From assembly GCA_947034885.2 (NCBI GenBank), contig OX344753.2, positions 6,262,001 through 6,326,000 of the forward strand: a stretch of 64,000 bases of DNA. Direction: 5' to 3'. The notes beneath the pieces were generated by a model. The model made no database searches. It was not told the DNA's origin and was given only the letters and a program-made list of their open reading frames with translations. Source of the stretch: Thuidium tamariscinum. Its lineage: Eukaryota; Streptophyta; Bryopsida; Hypnales; Thuidiaceae. This document shows positions 11,982 through 22,676 of this stretch, piece by piece (position 1 is the stretch's first letter; each line of letters opens with the position of its first letter). The position numbers and the translations under genes are program-made.

Positions 11982-13008
11982 GCTTAGAAATTTTTTTTAG
12001 AGAAAATAGTGAAAGTAGAGGGAAGGATTTAGTAGGAAAAAATAGTAGCTTCTTCCATCTTTTCCATGTCAAAGACTTATAAACTTTAGACACCAAAAGT
12101 CTCACCTTTGGTGTTTCAAAAAATATCCAAAATATTGTTGATGCTTTCAAATCCAAATAGGAAGGGGGGTGTTTCAAAAAAGAAAGAACCAAAAATATTC
12201 TCAATACTTAGAAAGCTAATTTTCTATAAATAAATCACAACCTAAGTAGTCCAGTACTAATGGAGAAAATTGCAACTACTAATTAAGGTATCCAATGATC
12301 AAGTTTAGAACCCAACCAACCAAGAGCATCATTTGTCTTATCCAATCTAAGAGCATTCCCATGCCAAACACTCCAAGGGGCTCAAAAATGTTAATGTGGT
12401 GTGTATGGCCTATAGCATTGCCCCATGCTAGATACACCAAACAAAAAAAAGGGACCAACTTCTTTATAATTTGAAGATCACACTGAAAAATAGTGAGTCT
12501 TGCAAGGACTTACTATGAGTTGCAGCACACTCTTTGAGGTATAGAGTGCAATTTGACTTTGTCATTGACTTTTAATTTTGGGCATATTTTCTTAGATTTT
12601 TAATCTGTTCGTACGTGGTAAATTTTGAAGGCTTGGATTTGTAGGTTACTAGTTGAGAACCATTTGTCAGAGGTATTATTTAGTAGAAAATGTTACAACA
12701 TTTTTTTATACTCACATTGAATTAATGGGTTCTTGTCTTGGCGTATTCAAATAAGGTTCCAGCAATGGGGCAAGTGAGGATCACATAGCCTGAGCTCACC
12801 AACACATCACTTCAATTCTAGCTTTGGTGCCCCTCTTTGGCATGTATAGCGTAAGGATGTTCTAAGCTTCCAACTAAGAAGGGACACAACAAAATAAAAT
12901 AATAGAATAGAAGTAGAAGAAATAGTTTAAAAAGAAATAGAATAGGTGAAGTAGGAAAGTCTATCCTCAAGTCTTTTCATTGCCAAAAACTCTACAAATT
13001 AGAATAGA

Positions 13009-13211
13009 TACTACAAGAGAAAGGGGTGTTTTAAATATAGTCTTAGTAGTATGGTCTTTTAAGTAATGACTTTTATGTAAGGTTTTTAGTAAAAAGTTAC
13101 TAAAAAGATTGTCTTTTTAGTAAATTTTTACTAAAAACCTTACTTAAAAGTCATTACTTAAAAGACCATACTACTAGGACTATACTTAAAACACCCCTTT
13201 CTCTTGTAGTG
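13009..13211. mobile_element. CACTA-type hairpin MITE, 203 bp
   Basis: The two halves are almost fully complementary (arm start ACTACAAGAGAAAGGGGTGT, right end CTCTTGTAGTG). AGA flanks each side (13006-13008, 13212-13214), a 3-bp duplication as in CACTA/EnSpm elements. CACTACAAGA ends are widespread in plant genomes. Its length equals that of 32239-32441 and the stems are related. It is inserted in the long LTR. Confidence 0.8.
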
Positions 13212-13943
13212 AGAAGAAGTAGAAGGTAGAACACCACTTAGAACTCTCAAAACTTTTCAACGCTTATAGAATAAAATGCAAATAATGTAGAGAAGGTTGA
13301 AGTTGAGGTACTAGTTGAAAGGACATTAGCAATAGATAGGATTGGGAGAAAATCTTTGGAAAACAATTCAAACCATTACAAATTACGATAGAATAATAAT
13401 TGACTTGGATAGGAAGTAGTTATCAATTACTATTTTGTAGTTTGAGACATTATTTATAATACTCAAGTCATTTCTTGGAACACAATAATGAAGTTTAAAT
13501 AGTGAAAAAAGAAGAAGAAAAAAAGAGTAGGAAAAAGATAGCCAAGTCCAAAAAAACTATAAGAAATTTCTTTCTTTAAGCAATGAGTAAAAATTATTCA
13601 AATGTTATAAGATGGTAAATGAAGATGAATGGGAGAATGTCTACAACAATGTTCACAAAATGAGGTAAGTTTCTAGAAACTCCAAAACTTATTGAATTTC
13701 AAAGTTGCCCTTTCAAAACTTAGGAACCAAACTAGAAGTCCAATTCAAAGTAGTTAGATCAAGTTTTTTCCAAGTTTTTAATTCAAATTAGTGTAAATCT
13801 AGCTCATAGCTTTCCAAAAATATATTAAACATAGAATTTGGAGTTAAATTAAAGAAGTTAGACATAGATGAAGTTTAGAGGATAAATTGGATGATAAATA
13901 GATAAAAACATAAATTTGAATTATCAATTAGTAGAAAATCATG

Positions 13944-14434
13944 GATGAAGTTTGATGAACGGATTAGCAGTCAAACTTCATTCACCTATGACTTTTAGTA
14001 GGAAGGTCCAATTAGAAAGTTTAATATCAACTAAGAAAGTTAGAGTTAGGATCTGTAGGAAGAAAACATAAAATCTTTAAAAATAACAAATAAATAGTAG
14101 TTATGTCAAGGCATAGGAAATGGACAAACTCACTTGAACACATGGATTAAAGAAGAACAATTAGGATAACAAGTGTATAGAGCTAACTTACTAAAACCAA
14201 GAAAGTGTATTTTAATTAAAGAACAACTTCAAATTGTAGAAGATAGAAAGGGATGAAGTATTAGCCTAGTGTTGGATGAAAACTTAGAGAAATCATCCAA
14301 AGTATACAAAATTTAGAATACCAATAGAAGTTCTTGTCCACAACTTATCTTTGAAATTTCAACTCATTTCAAAATCTAGAACTCTTAGAAATTTTGAATG
14401 AAGTTTGATGAACTAATTAGCAGTCAAACTTCAT
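13944..14434 (+). repeat. Duplicated hairpin block in the long LTR
   Basis: Two copies of GATGAAGTTTGA(N)TCAAACTTCAT, at 13944-13981 and 14398-14434, about 450 bp apart. Both also occur in the LTR at 42504-46712 (near 45872-45912 and 46327-46365). Each is followed by 'ctataacttttagtagga'. The stem is 11-12 bp with a loop of about 15. Confidence 0.6.
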
Positions 14435-15138
14435 CTTTCCATAACTTTTACTAAGAAGGTTGGATTGGGATGGTTTTTACACTTTTGAAAAGGAAAAAGA
14501 GTGTTCTAAAAATTGAAGTAAATAATTTTGGTTTAATTCAACATTCATGAAAAATCATAGTGGCTTTATTATTTGACTAAAACCTCTAGTAAACACGTTT
14601 TCAATCTACATTTTGAGCCAATTCTACAACTTTGAGTCATTTAGGTACTATAAGAAGATCCATTGCTTAGAGGCACAATAAAACTATGCCTGAGCACCAA
14701 CTAGTATAATCATTTCAAGTTGATTGAAAAAACTTGGTTGTATTAGATTAGTTACCACATGTGAATAATTAGCCGCTTACACAAGCATATAGCCAATTTA
14801 CCTTGAAAAATGAATCCAAAGAAGCACCACCAACATGAACATTTTTTCATATGTATGTGAGCTTGTGAAGTGCAACACACTAGAGGAAGGTTTGAAGCCT
14901 TTAACATGACTTCAACACAATTTAGATGATGTTTTACGTTGATTGCAACGCAACTTTGGAAATTTTGCATTGTAGCCAACATAAAATATCATCTAGATTG
15001 TGTTGAAGTCATATTAAAAGCTTCAAAATTTCTTCTAATGATTGACAAATTGATTTTTTGCATGGCCAAAAAAATATTTCTGTCAATTCAAATGCTCATA
15101 TCTTGCAATCTATACAATGCAAAATCAAAAAAAAAATT

Positions 15139-15250
15139 CCATCTTTTCAAAACAACATACTATATAAGATCCTATGATTCCATGTGTCTAAAATTAATTT
15201 TAGATATATGGAACCATAGGATCTTGTAGTATGTTGTTTTAAAAAGATGG
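15139..15250. repeat. 110-bp imperfect palindrome
   Basis: 'ccatcttttcaaaacaac...' mirrors '...gttgttttaaaaagatgg' about a centre near 15195 (AAAATTAATTTTAG). The arms contain the common block 'aagatcctatgattccatg'. It is an inverted duplication of the distal end of a TTAA-family element, parallel to the larger palindromic copies of that family. Confidence 0.75.
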
Positions 15251-15369
15251 AGAAAGTTTTGTTTTGTTTTGTTTAATTGTTTTGTTTTTTCTAAAATTTG
15301 GGTCTTACACTAGTAAAGATAGTTTGGCGTCATTTTGGTGAAAATATAGTCAAATACATGTATAGGTTG

Positions 15370-15913
15370 ATTTTAATTTTAGTTTTTTTTCCTTTTGACC
15401 TATCTTGAATGAATTTTATCATTTCCATTCATTCTCACTACCAAATTTCATCCATATATATTTTTATTTTGTCTATTTTCTAAGGATAAAATGATTTTGG
15501 AAAGCTTTAGAAAGTCAACATATTATTTTGGGATTAAAATTATAATTTCAAATGATTTTAAAGGCTTGAATTGAGCTAATACATACTAACTTGTATTTTG
15601 GAATTTAAAACAAATAAGACAAGAGAAATGCCTTATTTATGTACATACCTTGGAGTCTTCCGTATCTAACAAGTGCATGAAATTGGGTCATCTTCCATCA
15701 TTCGCCATCTTATTGAGGAGTGAAAGTCTGTTTAGAGCTTTATCTTTTCTTTTTTTGGTCATTGCTTCAAATAATGAAGAATTTGAAATTTGAATTTACA
15801 GCTTGCCATTTCTTTCCAATATTTGTATTGAATAAAATATCACTAATTCTTCTCTAATTGATTAAAATAGACTAATGTGTTCTATGTCAACTACTTTCTA
15901 AATGTATTCTAAT
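15370..15913. other. No gene recognised
   Basis: A+T-rich. The part near 15640-15740 ('cttggagtcttccgtatctaac...') is slightly richer in G+C but shows no open frame or family I recognise. Confidence 0.4.
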
Positions 15914-16152
15914 CATTAGAAGAAAACTATGTTGAAACCCTCCAAATCACGTTGGATCGGTACTGTTGAGTTTCCAATTTCAAACACAAAATTCTGCATT
16001 GTTCTGGCTTTCCAAATTTTGCATTGTTCCGACAAACACAAATTTTTACGTTAGAACACCAAAACAACACAAAATTTTGTGTTTGAAACTGGAAACTCAA
16101 CATCGCTGACCCAACGTGGTTTGGGGGGTTCCAACATGGTTTTCTTCTAGTG
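15914..16152. mobile_element. CACTA-type hairpin MITE, 239 bp
   Basis: Left end CATTAGAAGAAAACTATGTT, right end complement of CACTAGAAGAAAACCATGTT. AAT flanks both sides (15911-15913 and 16153-16155). The stem continues through 'cacgttgg...' and 'caaacacaaaattttg' blocks to the centre. The 3-bp duplication and CACTAGAAGA end place it with plant CACTA MITEs. It is non-coding. Confidence 0.75.
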
Positions 16153-16159
16153 AATGGAT

Positions 16160-16830
16160 CTCTTAAATAAAAGTTCCTTCTCTTGATTTTGTTTATTTTG
16201 TCTAGAAAGTCAATCCTTGCAAAGTATCCAATTTTTTTGTAGTCTAATTTTAAATTGAACTAAAATTTGACTTGCTTGCTTAATCTTCTTAGAATGCTAT
16301 ACGTTACATATACTTGATCAATCTCTCATTTCCCCTCTTGTCCTTCAACTAGACTTTGTTTTGTATCTTGTTTAATGGCTTGGTCTCCTTCTTTTGTTCA
16401 AAGACTTGACCATCTTTTGAACTCCCTAGCTCCCAACTTTGCCTTATGACATAGAATTCTTTAGCTCATACTTGACTTGGCATGTTATTGGCTACAAGGT
16501 ATTGACCAAGAAGTTTATTGGAGATTTTGGGGGGTCTCTCTCTACTAGGGGCTAGTTGTAACAATAGGATCTAGCTACTACTTTAAACTTCATGTTTGTC
16601 CCTAATGCAAAGTCCAAGGCTTTGTTGTATGGCTTGAAGCAAATACAAGAAATACCTACAATAAATGTTTTTCTTAACAAAGTGGTAAGTTTTGCATCAA
16701 GGTTCAAGGCTTTGCTATACTAGATAAAAACTTAGGATGTACAAAGTAGAACATGCAAAGCTTTGTTGTACTTTTTTCTAGAAATAAATGTTAAAGGGAA
16801 TTCAACAAGACTCTACTACTAATTAGCTTT
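16160..16830 (-). mobile_element. Reversed long-LTR fragment with CAAAGCTTTG motifs
   Basis: On the minus strand, 'acaacaaagctttgcatg', 'agcaaagccttgaacc' and 'caacaaagccttggactttgc' are spaced about 60-120 bp apart, as in the LTR array at 11788-11981. The fragment ends where the next TTAA-family copy begins (16836). Both LTR ends are missing. Confidence 0.45.
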
Positions 16831-16835
16831 GACAC

Positions 16836-17747
16836 TTAAACCCTAAAGGTCCTTGATTACATTTTTACGAAAAAAATTCCAAAACTACCATTTCTAGTAC
16901 AAATAAGAAATTGTAGAAAGAAAGAAAATTTGAAAACATGTAACTTCAGGATCTTGTAGTATGTTGGTTTGAAATTTGGAAAAAATTCAAATTTTTCATT
17001 GTGTAGATTGCAAGATATTAGCATTTGAATTGGAAAATTTATTTAAAAAAAAATTAAGTTTTGCAAAAAATAGGCACATGTACTTCACAAGGATAAATTG
17101 GTATGAAAAAATGTCTATGTTGGTTGTGCTTCTTTTGATTCATTTTTCAAGGCAAGTTGGCTACATGCTTAAAATTTTTTAGATCATTTGGATATCTGCA
17201 ACAAATAGGAAAAAAATAGTAAGTAGGAAAAAATAGAGAATGAATAAAATATTAAATTGATAAAAATTTAGTAACGGGATTGAATCATGCCAATTCCAAT
17301 GGTGGTAATGTTGTAATAAATAATCTACATCCTATGATTTTCTTTTTAAATATTGAAAATAGAGTTAAATGAAGAACTTCAAAGTTTATTTTAAAGTAGA
17401 CAATCTATAATGGCCCGCAAATTGAAACTCTTCATCTCATTTATCAAAATGGAATGATTCAAAACTTTCCATGTATATATAAATCTTGGAAAACTAGTTT
17501 CAAAATTTTTGTTTTTGAAAAAAAATTCTAATCTACTTACACTCTTTGGTTGAGGAAAAAACTACATTTCATATAATAATTTTTGAACCTTGTAGTCAAA
17601 GTTTTGAACATTATTAGATCTTAAAAGAAAACCTTGTTTCTTTATGTGAAAGTTTCAAAGGAAAAAATAAAAATTTCATTTGTAGAGAGGTACTTAAAAT
17701 TGCGATGTTGCCAAAAAACACAACTTCGTCCTTCCTTTTGGGGTCAA
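16836..17747 (-). mobile_element. TTAA-family element, uninterrupted 0.9-kb copy
   Basis: Reads TTAAACCCTAAAGGTCC at one end and CCTTTTGGGGTCAA at the other. In reverse order it contains 'aggatcttgtagtatgttg', 'gattgcaagatattagcat', 'gattcatttttcaaggcaagttggctacatgctt', 'ccaatggtggtaatgttg', 'gcaaattgaaactcttcat', and finally 'attgcgatgttgccaaaaaaca'. This order defines the family. It carries no transposase, so it is a non-autonomous copy. Confidence 0.75.
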
Positions 17748-18012
17748 AAGAGTAGCCACTGCAAAACAATCTCTAAGATTAGAATCAAGACAAGGTTATA
17801 TAAGACAATTAAACATACTTTAAAACAAATTACAAATTCTATACATCAAAGCTCTTGGAGATTTCTCAAATGAATGGAATTCCCACTAAGAAACCTATGG
17901 GGACTTAACAAAACAAACAAGATAATAAATCTAGAGATCCCTTGCTAATGGTATCACTAGGATTTGGTGAAGATTTTCTAAGTGTCAGTACATTGTTGGT
18001 TAATACAAAAGG
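17748..18012. other. No gene recognised
   Basis: A+T-rich spacer. A 79-codon chance frame (17634-17873) straddles the element end. Confidence 0.4.
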
Positions 18013-18014
18013 TA

Positions 18015-18670
18015 CACTAATGATGATATTTAGTATCTTGTACACTAAATACGAAGGCATACACTAAAAGCCAATTACCGTATGAAAGTAAGTAACATTA
18101 GATGTCAATTCAAACACTAAATGTGAACACTCAAGATCTGAAATCTGAACTCGGGCTGAACTGAACTGAATTCGGAAGAACCATAAGAGGATTTTCAACT
18201 GCTGTACAAGACTGCAAGTTCCCAAATGCTGGGAACGCATTGGGAACTCTGGGAACACGATGCTGATGTAGTCGAGCGACTGCCACGTCAGAAAATAATA
18301 ATTTTTTATTAATTTTTATTTAATTTTTAATTTTTTTTTAAATCATTTTTTTTCTCTTTAATACATTCTGAAGTTTTTTGGAAAAAAAAAATTCAATTTA
18401 ATTTTTTCAAAATTCAAAAATTCAGACCAGCAGGGGGTTGGTTTGTAGCAGTGGGAACAATTTCAGGGAACAACCCTAAAACGGTCTTCTGGGCCCAGAA
18501 ATCCTCTTATGTGAAGAACTCGAATGAACTGAACCCAAGCAATTCCAGGGAAGGAGAAGGCAGCACATTCAAGTCTAACACTAATTGTGGACAAGTTCAG
18601 ATTTAGTGTTGTAGCTAGTAGGGGGGTAAAAACACTAAATGTCACTAAACACTAAATATCATCTTTAGTG
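18015..18670. mobile_element. Element with CACTAA...TTTAGTG ends, containing a nested MITE
   Basis: Left end CACTAATGATGATATTTAGT, right end complement of CACTAAAGATGATATTTAGT, with TA on each side. The subterminal DNA carries many 'acactaaat' repeats in both orientations. A second MITE (18182-18511) sits inside, between 'gaattcggaagaac' and 'tgaagaactcgaatg'. CACTA-like ends suggest that superfamily, but a 3-bp duplication is not clear. Confidence 0.6.
18182..18511 (+). mobile_element. MITE of the CATTAGGAGG/CATAAGAGG family
   Basis: Ends CATAAGAGGATTT on both strands. Flanks GGAAGAAC (18174-18181) and TGAAGAAC (18512-18519) agree at seven of eight positions, suggesting an 8-bp duplication. 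Shared inner blocks with 22370-22676 are 'gggaacgca', 'gagcgactgccacgtca' (18272-18290) and 'gaccagc'. An A+T-rich middle is flanked by G+C-rich arms. It is non-coding. Confidence 0.7.
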
Positions 18671-19071
18671 TAGTAATTAAGTAAAACAAACAACACTTGA
18701 AATTGCAAGGAGAATGTAAGGTTTGAAAAGAACCCAATGTCATTTAAAACAAGCTTCAAAAACAATAACAATAAAGCAAAAATTGCTCTACAAACATTCA
18801 AGTGAAAAGTTTTGTGGTTTAGCCAAAAGACTAAAAAATCTACTAACAAATAACCCAAAGTAGTTCAATAAGAAGAGAAGGGTGGTTTGACAAGGGAAGA
18901 GTGACCTTTGATACTTTCTTTAAGGACATCTCCCCCCTTTCTTATCTAATGGAAAAATTCTAGAATAAACTTCTAATTACTAAAGTCAAATTTACCACTA
19001 GACTTATCTCTAACATTTAGAAAACAACTCCGAACAATAGAAAAAATTGCCATTAGCTTCAAAAGGCCTAA
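18671..19071. other. No gene recognised
   Basis: A+T-rich spacer with nothing I can name. Confidence 0.4.
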
Positions 19072-19822
19072 ATTACCCCCCTAAGAAACCAAATTACATT
19101 TTTTTGGCATCATAGCAATTTTGGGCAACTCAATACAAACGAATTTCTAATTTTTTTCTATAAAACTTTCATACAACATGTTCTTGAAGAGTAGCTTTAA
19201 GGTTCAATAATTTTCATAACTTTTGACTACATGGTTAAAAAGTTATTGCAAAATAAAAAAATTTCATTGCTTCATAGGCAAATCAGGTAGCTTGAAAAAC
19301 TTCTTTAAAAATATCTTTTAAAAAGAAATTGAAATTTATTGCTTATATTTATATATAAGCAAAAAGCGGTTAATCATTCTATTTTGATTAATGAAATGAA
19401 AGTTATAAGGAATTTTAGTTTGTAGGAAGTAAAACCTTTAGAGATTCTATAACTACCCTACCTACAAAGGTACAAACTAAAATTCTTTATAACTTTCATT
19501 TCATTGTTCAAGATGAAATGATTTAAATAATTATATATATTTATAAATATTAAAAAATAATCAATTTTCTAAATTTTAAAAATATGGATTTAAGAAAAAA
19601 ATTGACATGCCTAATTTGCTCATTGAACAATGGAAATTATATATTATGCAATAATTGTTTGACCATGTAGTCAAAAGTTATAAAAATTATTGTACCTTAA
19701 AGATGGTCCTTAGGCACATGTTGTGTGAAAGTTTCATAGAAATCAAATAAAAAATTTGTTTGTCATCAGCTACCCAAAATTGCTATGTTGCCAAAAAAGA
19801 AACTTAGTTCTTCAAGGGTTAA
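19072..19822. mobile_element. Palindromic TTAA-family derivative, 751 bp
   Basis: Starts ATTACCCCCCTAAG and ends CTTCAAGGGTTAA. Both halves are the left half of the family in opposite orientations: 'catcatagcaattttgggcaactc' near 19110 mirrors 'cagctacccaaaattgctatgttgcc' near 19770, and 'atgaaagttataaggaatttt' near 19396 mirrors 'aattctttataactttcat' near 19480. The centre is near 19445. A transcript through it would fold into an imperfect hairpin of about 350 bp. Confidence 0.8.
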
Positions 19823-20636
19823 TTTACTCATTTTAGTAGATTTCAAAAGATGAAATTTGATATTTTCAAAAAAATTGACTTGTATGGAATATTGGAGGGT
19901 TTAGTGGAGTAAGGAAAGACTCATCCTTGGCTTTGTTTGGATGTCATATGTTCTTGGTTCAATAGTCAACGTGTCAAATTTAAATTTGGCTTGAATTTGG
20001 GATAGTTACTGATTTGGGCACTTATTCATGTCAAAATTCTTTGAAACATGTGGGGCATAATATTATCATAAAAAGAACTATTTAAAATTTTAGATAGATT
20101 TTAGTGCAACTTAGGTAGTTTTTAAAAGTTTGCGTTATTGATTTAAATGATTGACAATTTAAAAAAAGATCTTTTATAGGTTAAGAGATTTCAAATTTTT
20201 TTACAAAACCTCTCATAGAATTCTATAGAAGATGTGCATTCACATATTTTTATTCTAGAATACATTTAGATAAAGAGATTAAACCCATATATCTCATTTG
20301 ATAGATAGTGTTTAATATCTTTTACTTAGACAATAATCTTCACAAACTAATCTTGCCATTGGTTTCTTGACATGATTTCAAATCCTCAAACACCATTCTT
20401 TTGTTGTATATGTCCTCTTTTGGTACCTTGTGAGTTCTTAAACCTACAAGCTAACAATTGGAGTTCCTACTTTTCTTTAACCAACTAAAAAGTGAAACCT
20501 TTTTAATTGAGAATGATATAGGAATCCACAAAGGCTATATAGGGATGTTTTGGCCATGAACAATCACATATTGGATATAGTTAGGCATTTCAGGAGGTGT
20601 TTACAAAGAATTCTAAATTGTTGCTATATTCGATAT
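19823..20636. other. No gene recognised
   Basis: A+T-rich DNA without terminal repeats or frames that I can support. Confidence 0.4.
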
Positions 20637-22100
20637 TTAACCTCTAAAAGAGGGTGATTGCAAGAAAGGGCTCTCCTTTTTGGTGTCACAATTGAAGTGA
20701 TTTTCATGCCATTAGTTATAAATTTGGGGGCATTAAGCCAATTTACATGACATTTTTATAGTGGATGGCCAACTTGATAGTAATGAGAATCCTTATTTTT
20801 AAGAAACTTCCAAAAAAATTCTAATTAAATTTTAATTTAGCTAAATTGTCACACTTTGCAATTTAAGTTTTTTTAGTATTGTGTAGTATCCAAAATTAGT
20901 CATGTAGATGTGAAATTTATGTGGTCCATTTCTACATTAGAGATTCATGTGTCCACCAAAAAGAATTTTTAAAAAACATTATTTTATATCCTTTACATTC
21001 GTGCAAATAGGAACCTCTTGCACATGCAATTTTGATTATTGAAAATGGTTTCAAAATAATTCTTTTGGCAAAATCTCATCACCATCAATCCTTTCCAAAT
21101 TGCCAATTTTTACTTTAAGAAAAAAAAATTCCTAGTTTTTACTAATTTTCATGAGATTTTGCACTTTTCTAGTTCACCTACTTAGAGAATTTTCTACACA
21201 TTTCCTTCATAAGGTACCTTCTTCTTAAAGAAATATACATTAAACATATTTTTTATATTTTTAAAAAATTATTTTTTTATTTTTAAAGTACTCCCAAAAA
21301 ATGATGAGTACTCTAGCAAAACAAGACAAAAAACAGGAAGCCTTTCTTGCAATCACCCAAGACCAATGTCTTTTGGAGCCAAAAACCATTCAAAACCGCC
21401 ATTTTTATTGCAAAGAGTAAAGCAATTTGAAAATCATTACTTTTGAACATCTAATTATAAGATCTTACACTTAATTAGCATGAAAATGTGTGGAATAAAT
21501 TTCAAAAACTTTGATTGCATAGATTACAAGATATCTACATTTAGTGTGAAGAAAACAAATGTTTTAGCACATTGTGGAACTAGATTATTTGACTTTGAAC
21601 TTTTTTAACTTAAACTTTCTACACTAAAGGGTTTTGAGCTTTAGATTTTTATGGTGAAAAATCAAATTTACAGTTTAGGAAAAAAATGAAGCTAAAAAAC
21701 CTTAATTTTCATTCTTAAGAAATTGTTAAATAGAAGTAGGTATGAGATAGAAGGAAAATCTGAATTATTAATATCTTTAAGATGGAAATATCACACAGAA
21801 TTCCAATGGTGAGATTTTTCTAGAAAATGAACTAAACTATGTTGAATTTCTTTTAATTATAAAAATGAATCCTATAAATTATTTTTCCAAAAAAATACTT
21901 CAATTTCTCCTTCCAAATTTTTTTTCATTATTTTCTCTTAACTTATTCAAGTGAAATGAACCAAAGCTCTCCATTTAGACAAAAATATACTCTATAAGAA
22001 AAAAAAATTGAAAAAAGAATTATTTAATTTTTATACATTATTTTTTAAAATTTTGTTTTTAATTTTTTTTAAATTGTTGATTCTGGTTTTTTTTATTTAA
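20637..22100 (-). mobile_element. TTAA-family copy split by a GGGTGATTGC element
   Basis: The end TTAACCTCTAAAAGA lies at 20637-20651. After the insert (20652-21358) the copy resumes with 'aagaccaatgtcttttggagcc', so the original end read TTAACCTCTAAAAGACC. The distal blocks follow ('ataagatcttacac' near 21450, 'gattgcatagattacaagatatc' near 21512, 'ccaatggtgagatttttc' near 21805). The other terminus is missing, replaced by a reversed LTR fragment. Confidence 0.6.
20652..21358. mobile_element. GGGTGATTGC-ended element with AAGA duplication
   Basis: Ends GGGTGATTGCAAGAAAGGG and the complement of GGGTGATTGCAAGAAAGGC; AAGA occurs at 20648-20651 and 21359-21362. The interior does not resemble 28198-28916 or 53165-53887, so only the termini are shared. 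A 4-bp duplication with GGG ends fits no common plant superfamily. No transposase frame is present. Confidence 0.75.
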
Positions 22101-22333
22101 GAATTTTTTTCATTTTTTTTGTATTTGCATTGCATCTACATTGTAGCCAAAAATCAAATAGTGTTTTACAAGGTTCAAATTTTTTGTAATGTTGTTTTGG
22201 ACCAAATACTACTTTGGTATGTGTGGTACCTATTTTAATTAATAATATTTTTAGGGATTGTAGCTAACTCATTGTGTAAAATCCAAAAACTCCAAAAAAC
22301 TAAAAGTTCTTAGTGACAAATTAGAGGCTCACA
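22100..22333 (-). mobile_element. Reversed long-LTR fragment, 5' end
   Basis: On the minus strand it starts TGTGAGCCTCTAATTTGTC, matching the 5' end of the LTR at 10052, and continues to a 'agtagtatttggtcc' block equivalent to 'atatagtatttggtcat' near 10180. The rest is missing. Confidence 0.55.
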
Positions 22334-22369
22334 AGGTGCAAGTTGTAAAGTCACAAGTTACATCCAATA

Positions 22370-22676
22370 CATTAGGAGGGATTTGAGGCCTCCGGGAGCC
22401 TGTGAGTTCCCACAGCCCGAAATCGCGAAAACAGGGTCTGGGAACGCAGTTCTGCACGAATCCGACGTGGTTGAGCGACTGCCACGTCATCGACTTTTTT
22501 TTTCCGAAAAAATAAAATAAAATTTTGGACTTTTTTTCATATTTCAGGACCCCCAAATTTTTTTATTTTTTATTTTTTATTTTTTGAAAATGCTGACCAG
22601 CGGCCAGCCGTTCCCAGACCCTGTTTCGAGAATAGTCCCGAAACGGCCCTTTGCTGCCCTCAAATCCCTCCTAATG
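22370..22676 (+). mobile_element. MITE with CATTAGGAGGGATTTGAGG ends, 307 bp
   Basis: Perfect 19-base terminal inverted repeat start; the arms are G+C-rich ('gggtctgggaacgca' mirrors 'cgttcccagaccctgtt'). It holds GACGTGG...GCCACGTCA at 22463-22489, an inverted pair of ACGT-core motifs. The middle is A/T-rich. No clear target duplication is seen. Relatives: 18182-18511, 31772-32040, 41810-42105. Confidence 0.8.

Larger units (their letters stand above)
10052..14781 (+). mobile_element. Solo-type long LTR (4.73 kb) with 5-bp target duplication
   Basis: Begins TGTGAGCCCCTAATTTGTC, ends CGCTTACA, and is flanked by CAAGC at 10047-10051 and again at 14782-14786. TG...CA ends plus a 5-bp duplication are the hallmark of an integrated LTR retrotransposon. 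No second LTR or internal gag-pol region is present between the duplications, so it reads as a solo LTR left by recombination. LTRs of 4-5 kb are known in Ty3/gypsy groups such as Ogre/Tat, but the lineage cannot be assigned. Parts include a TATA promoter (11294-11300), a CAAAGCTTTG array (11788-11981) and paired hairpins (13944-13981, 14398-14434). One MITE (13009-13211) has inserted. The exact duplication suggests it is the youngest of the four large copies. Confidence 0.75.
9665..15369 (+). mobile_element. TTAA-family element split by a 4.7-kb LTR
   Basis: The left part (9665-10051) begins TTAATCCCAAAATG and passes through 'ggcaatatagcaattttagg', the 'catacaac...cccaatgagtag' block and 'tgaatcattctct'. 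The right part resumes at 14782 with 'caagcatatagccaatttaccttgaaaaatgaatcc'. In the unsplit copy at 1095-2520 the two parts are contiguous near 2185-2230 ('ttttcaagcatgtaaagaacttgcc'). The right terminus near 15369 is degraded. The right part includes a 110-bp palindrome at 15139-15250. Confidence 0.7.
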
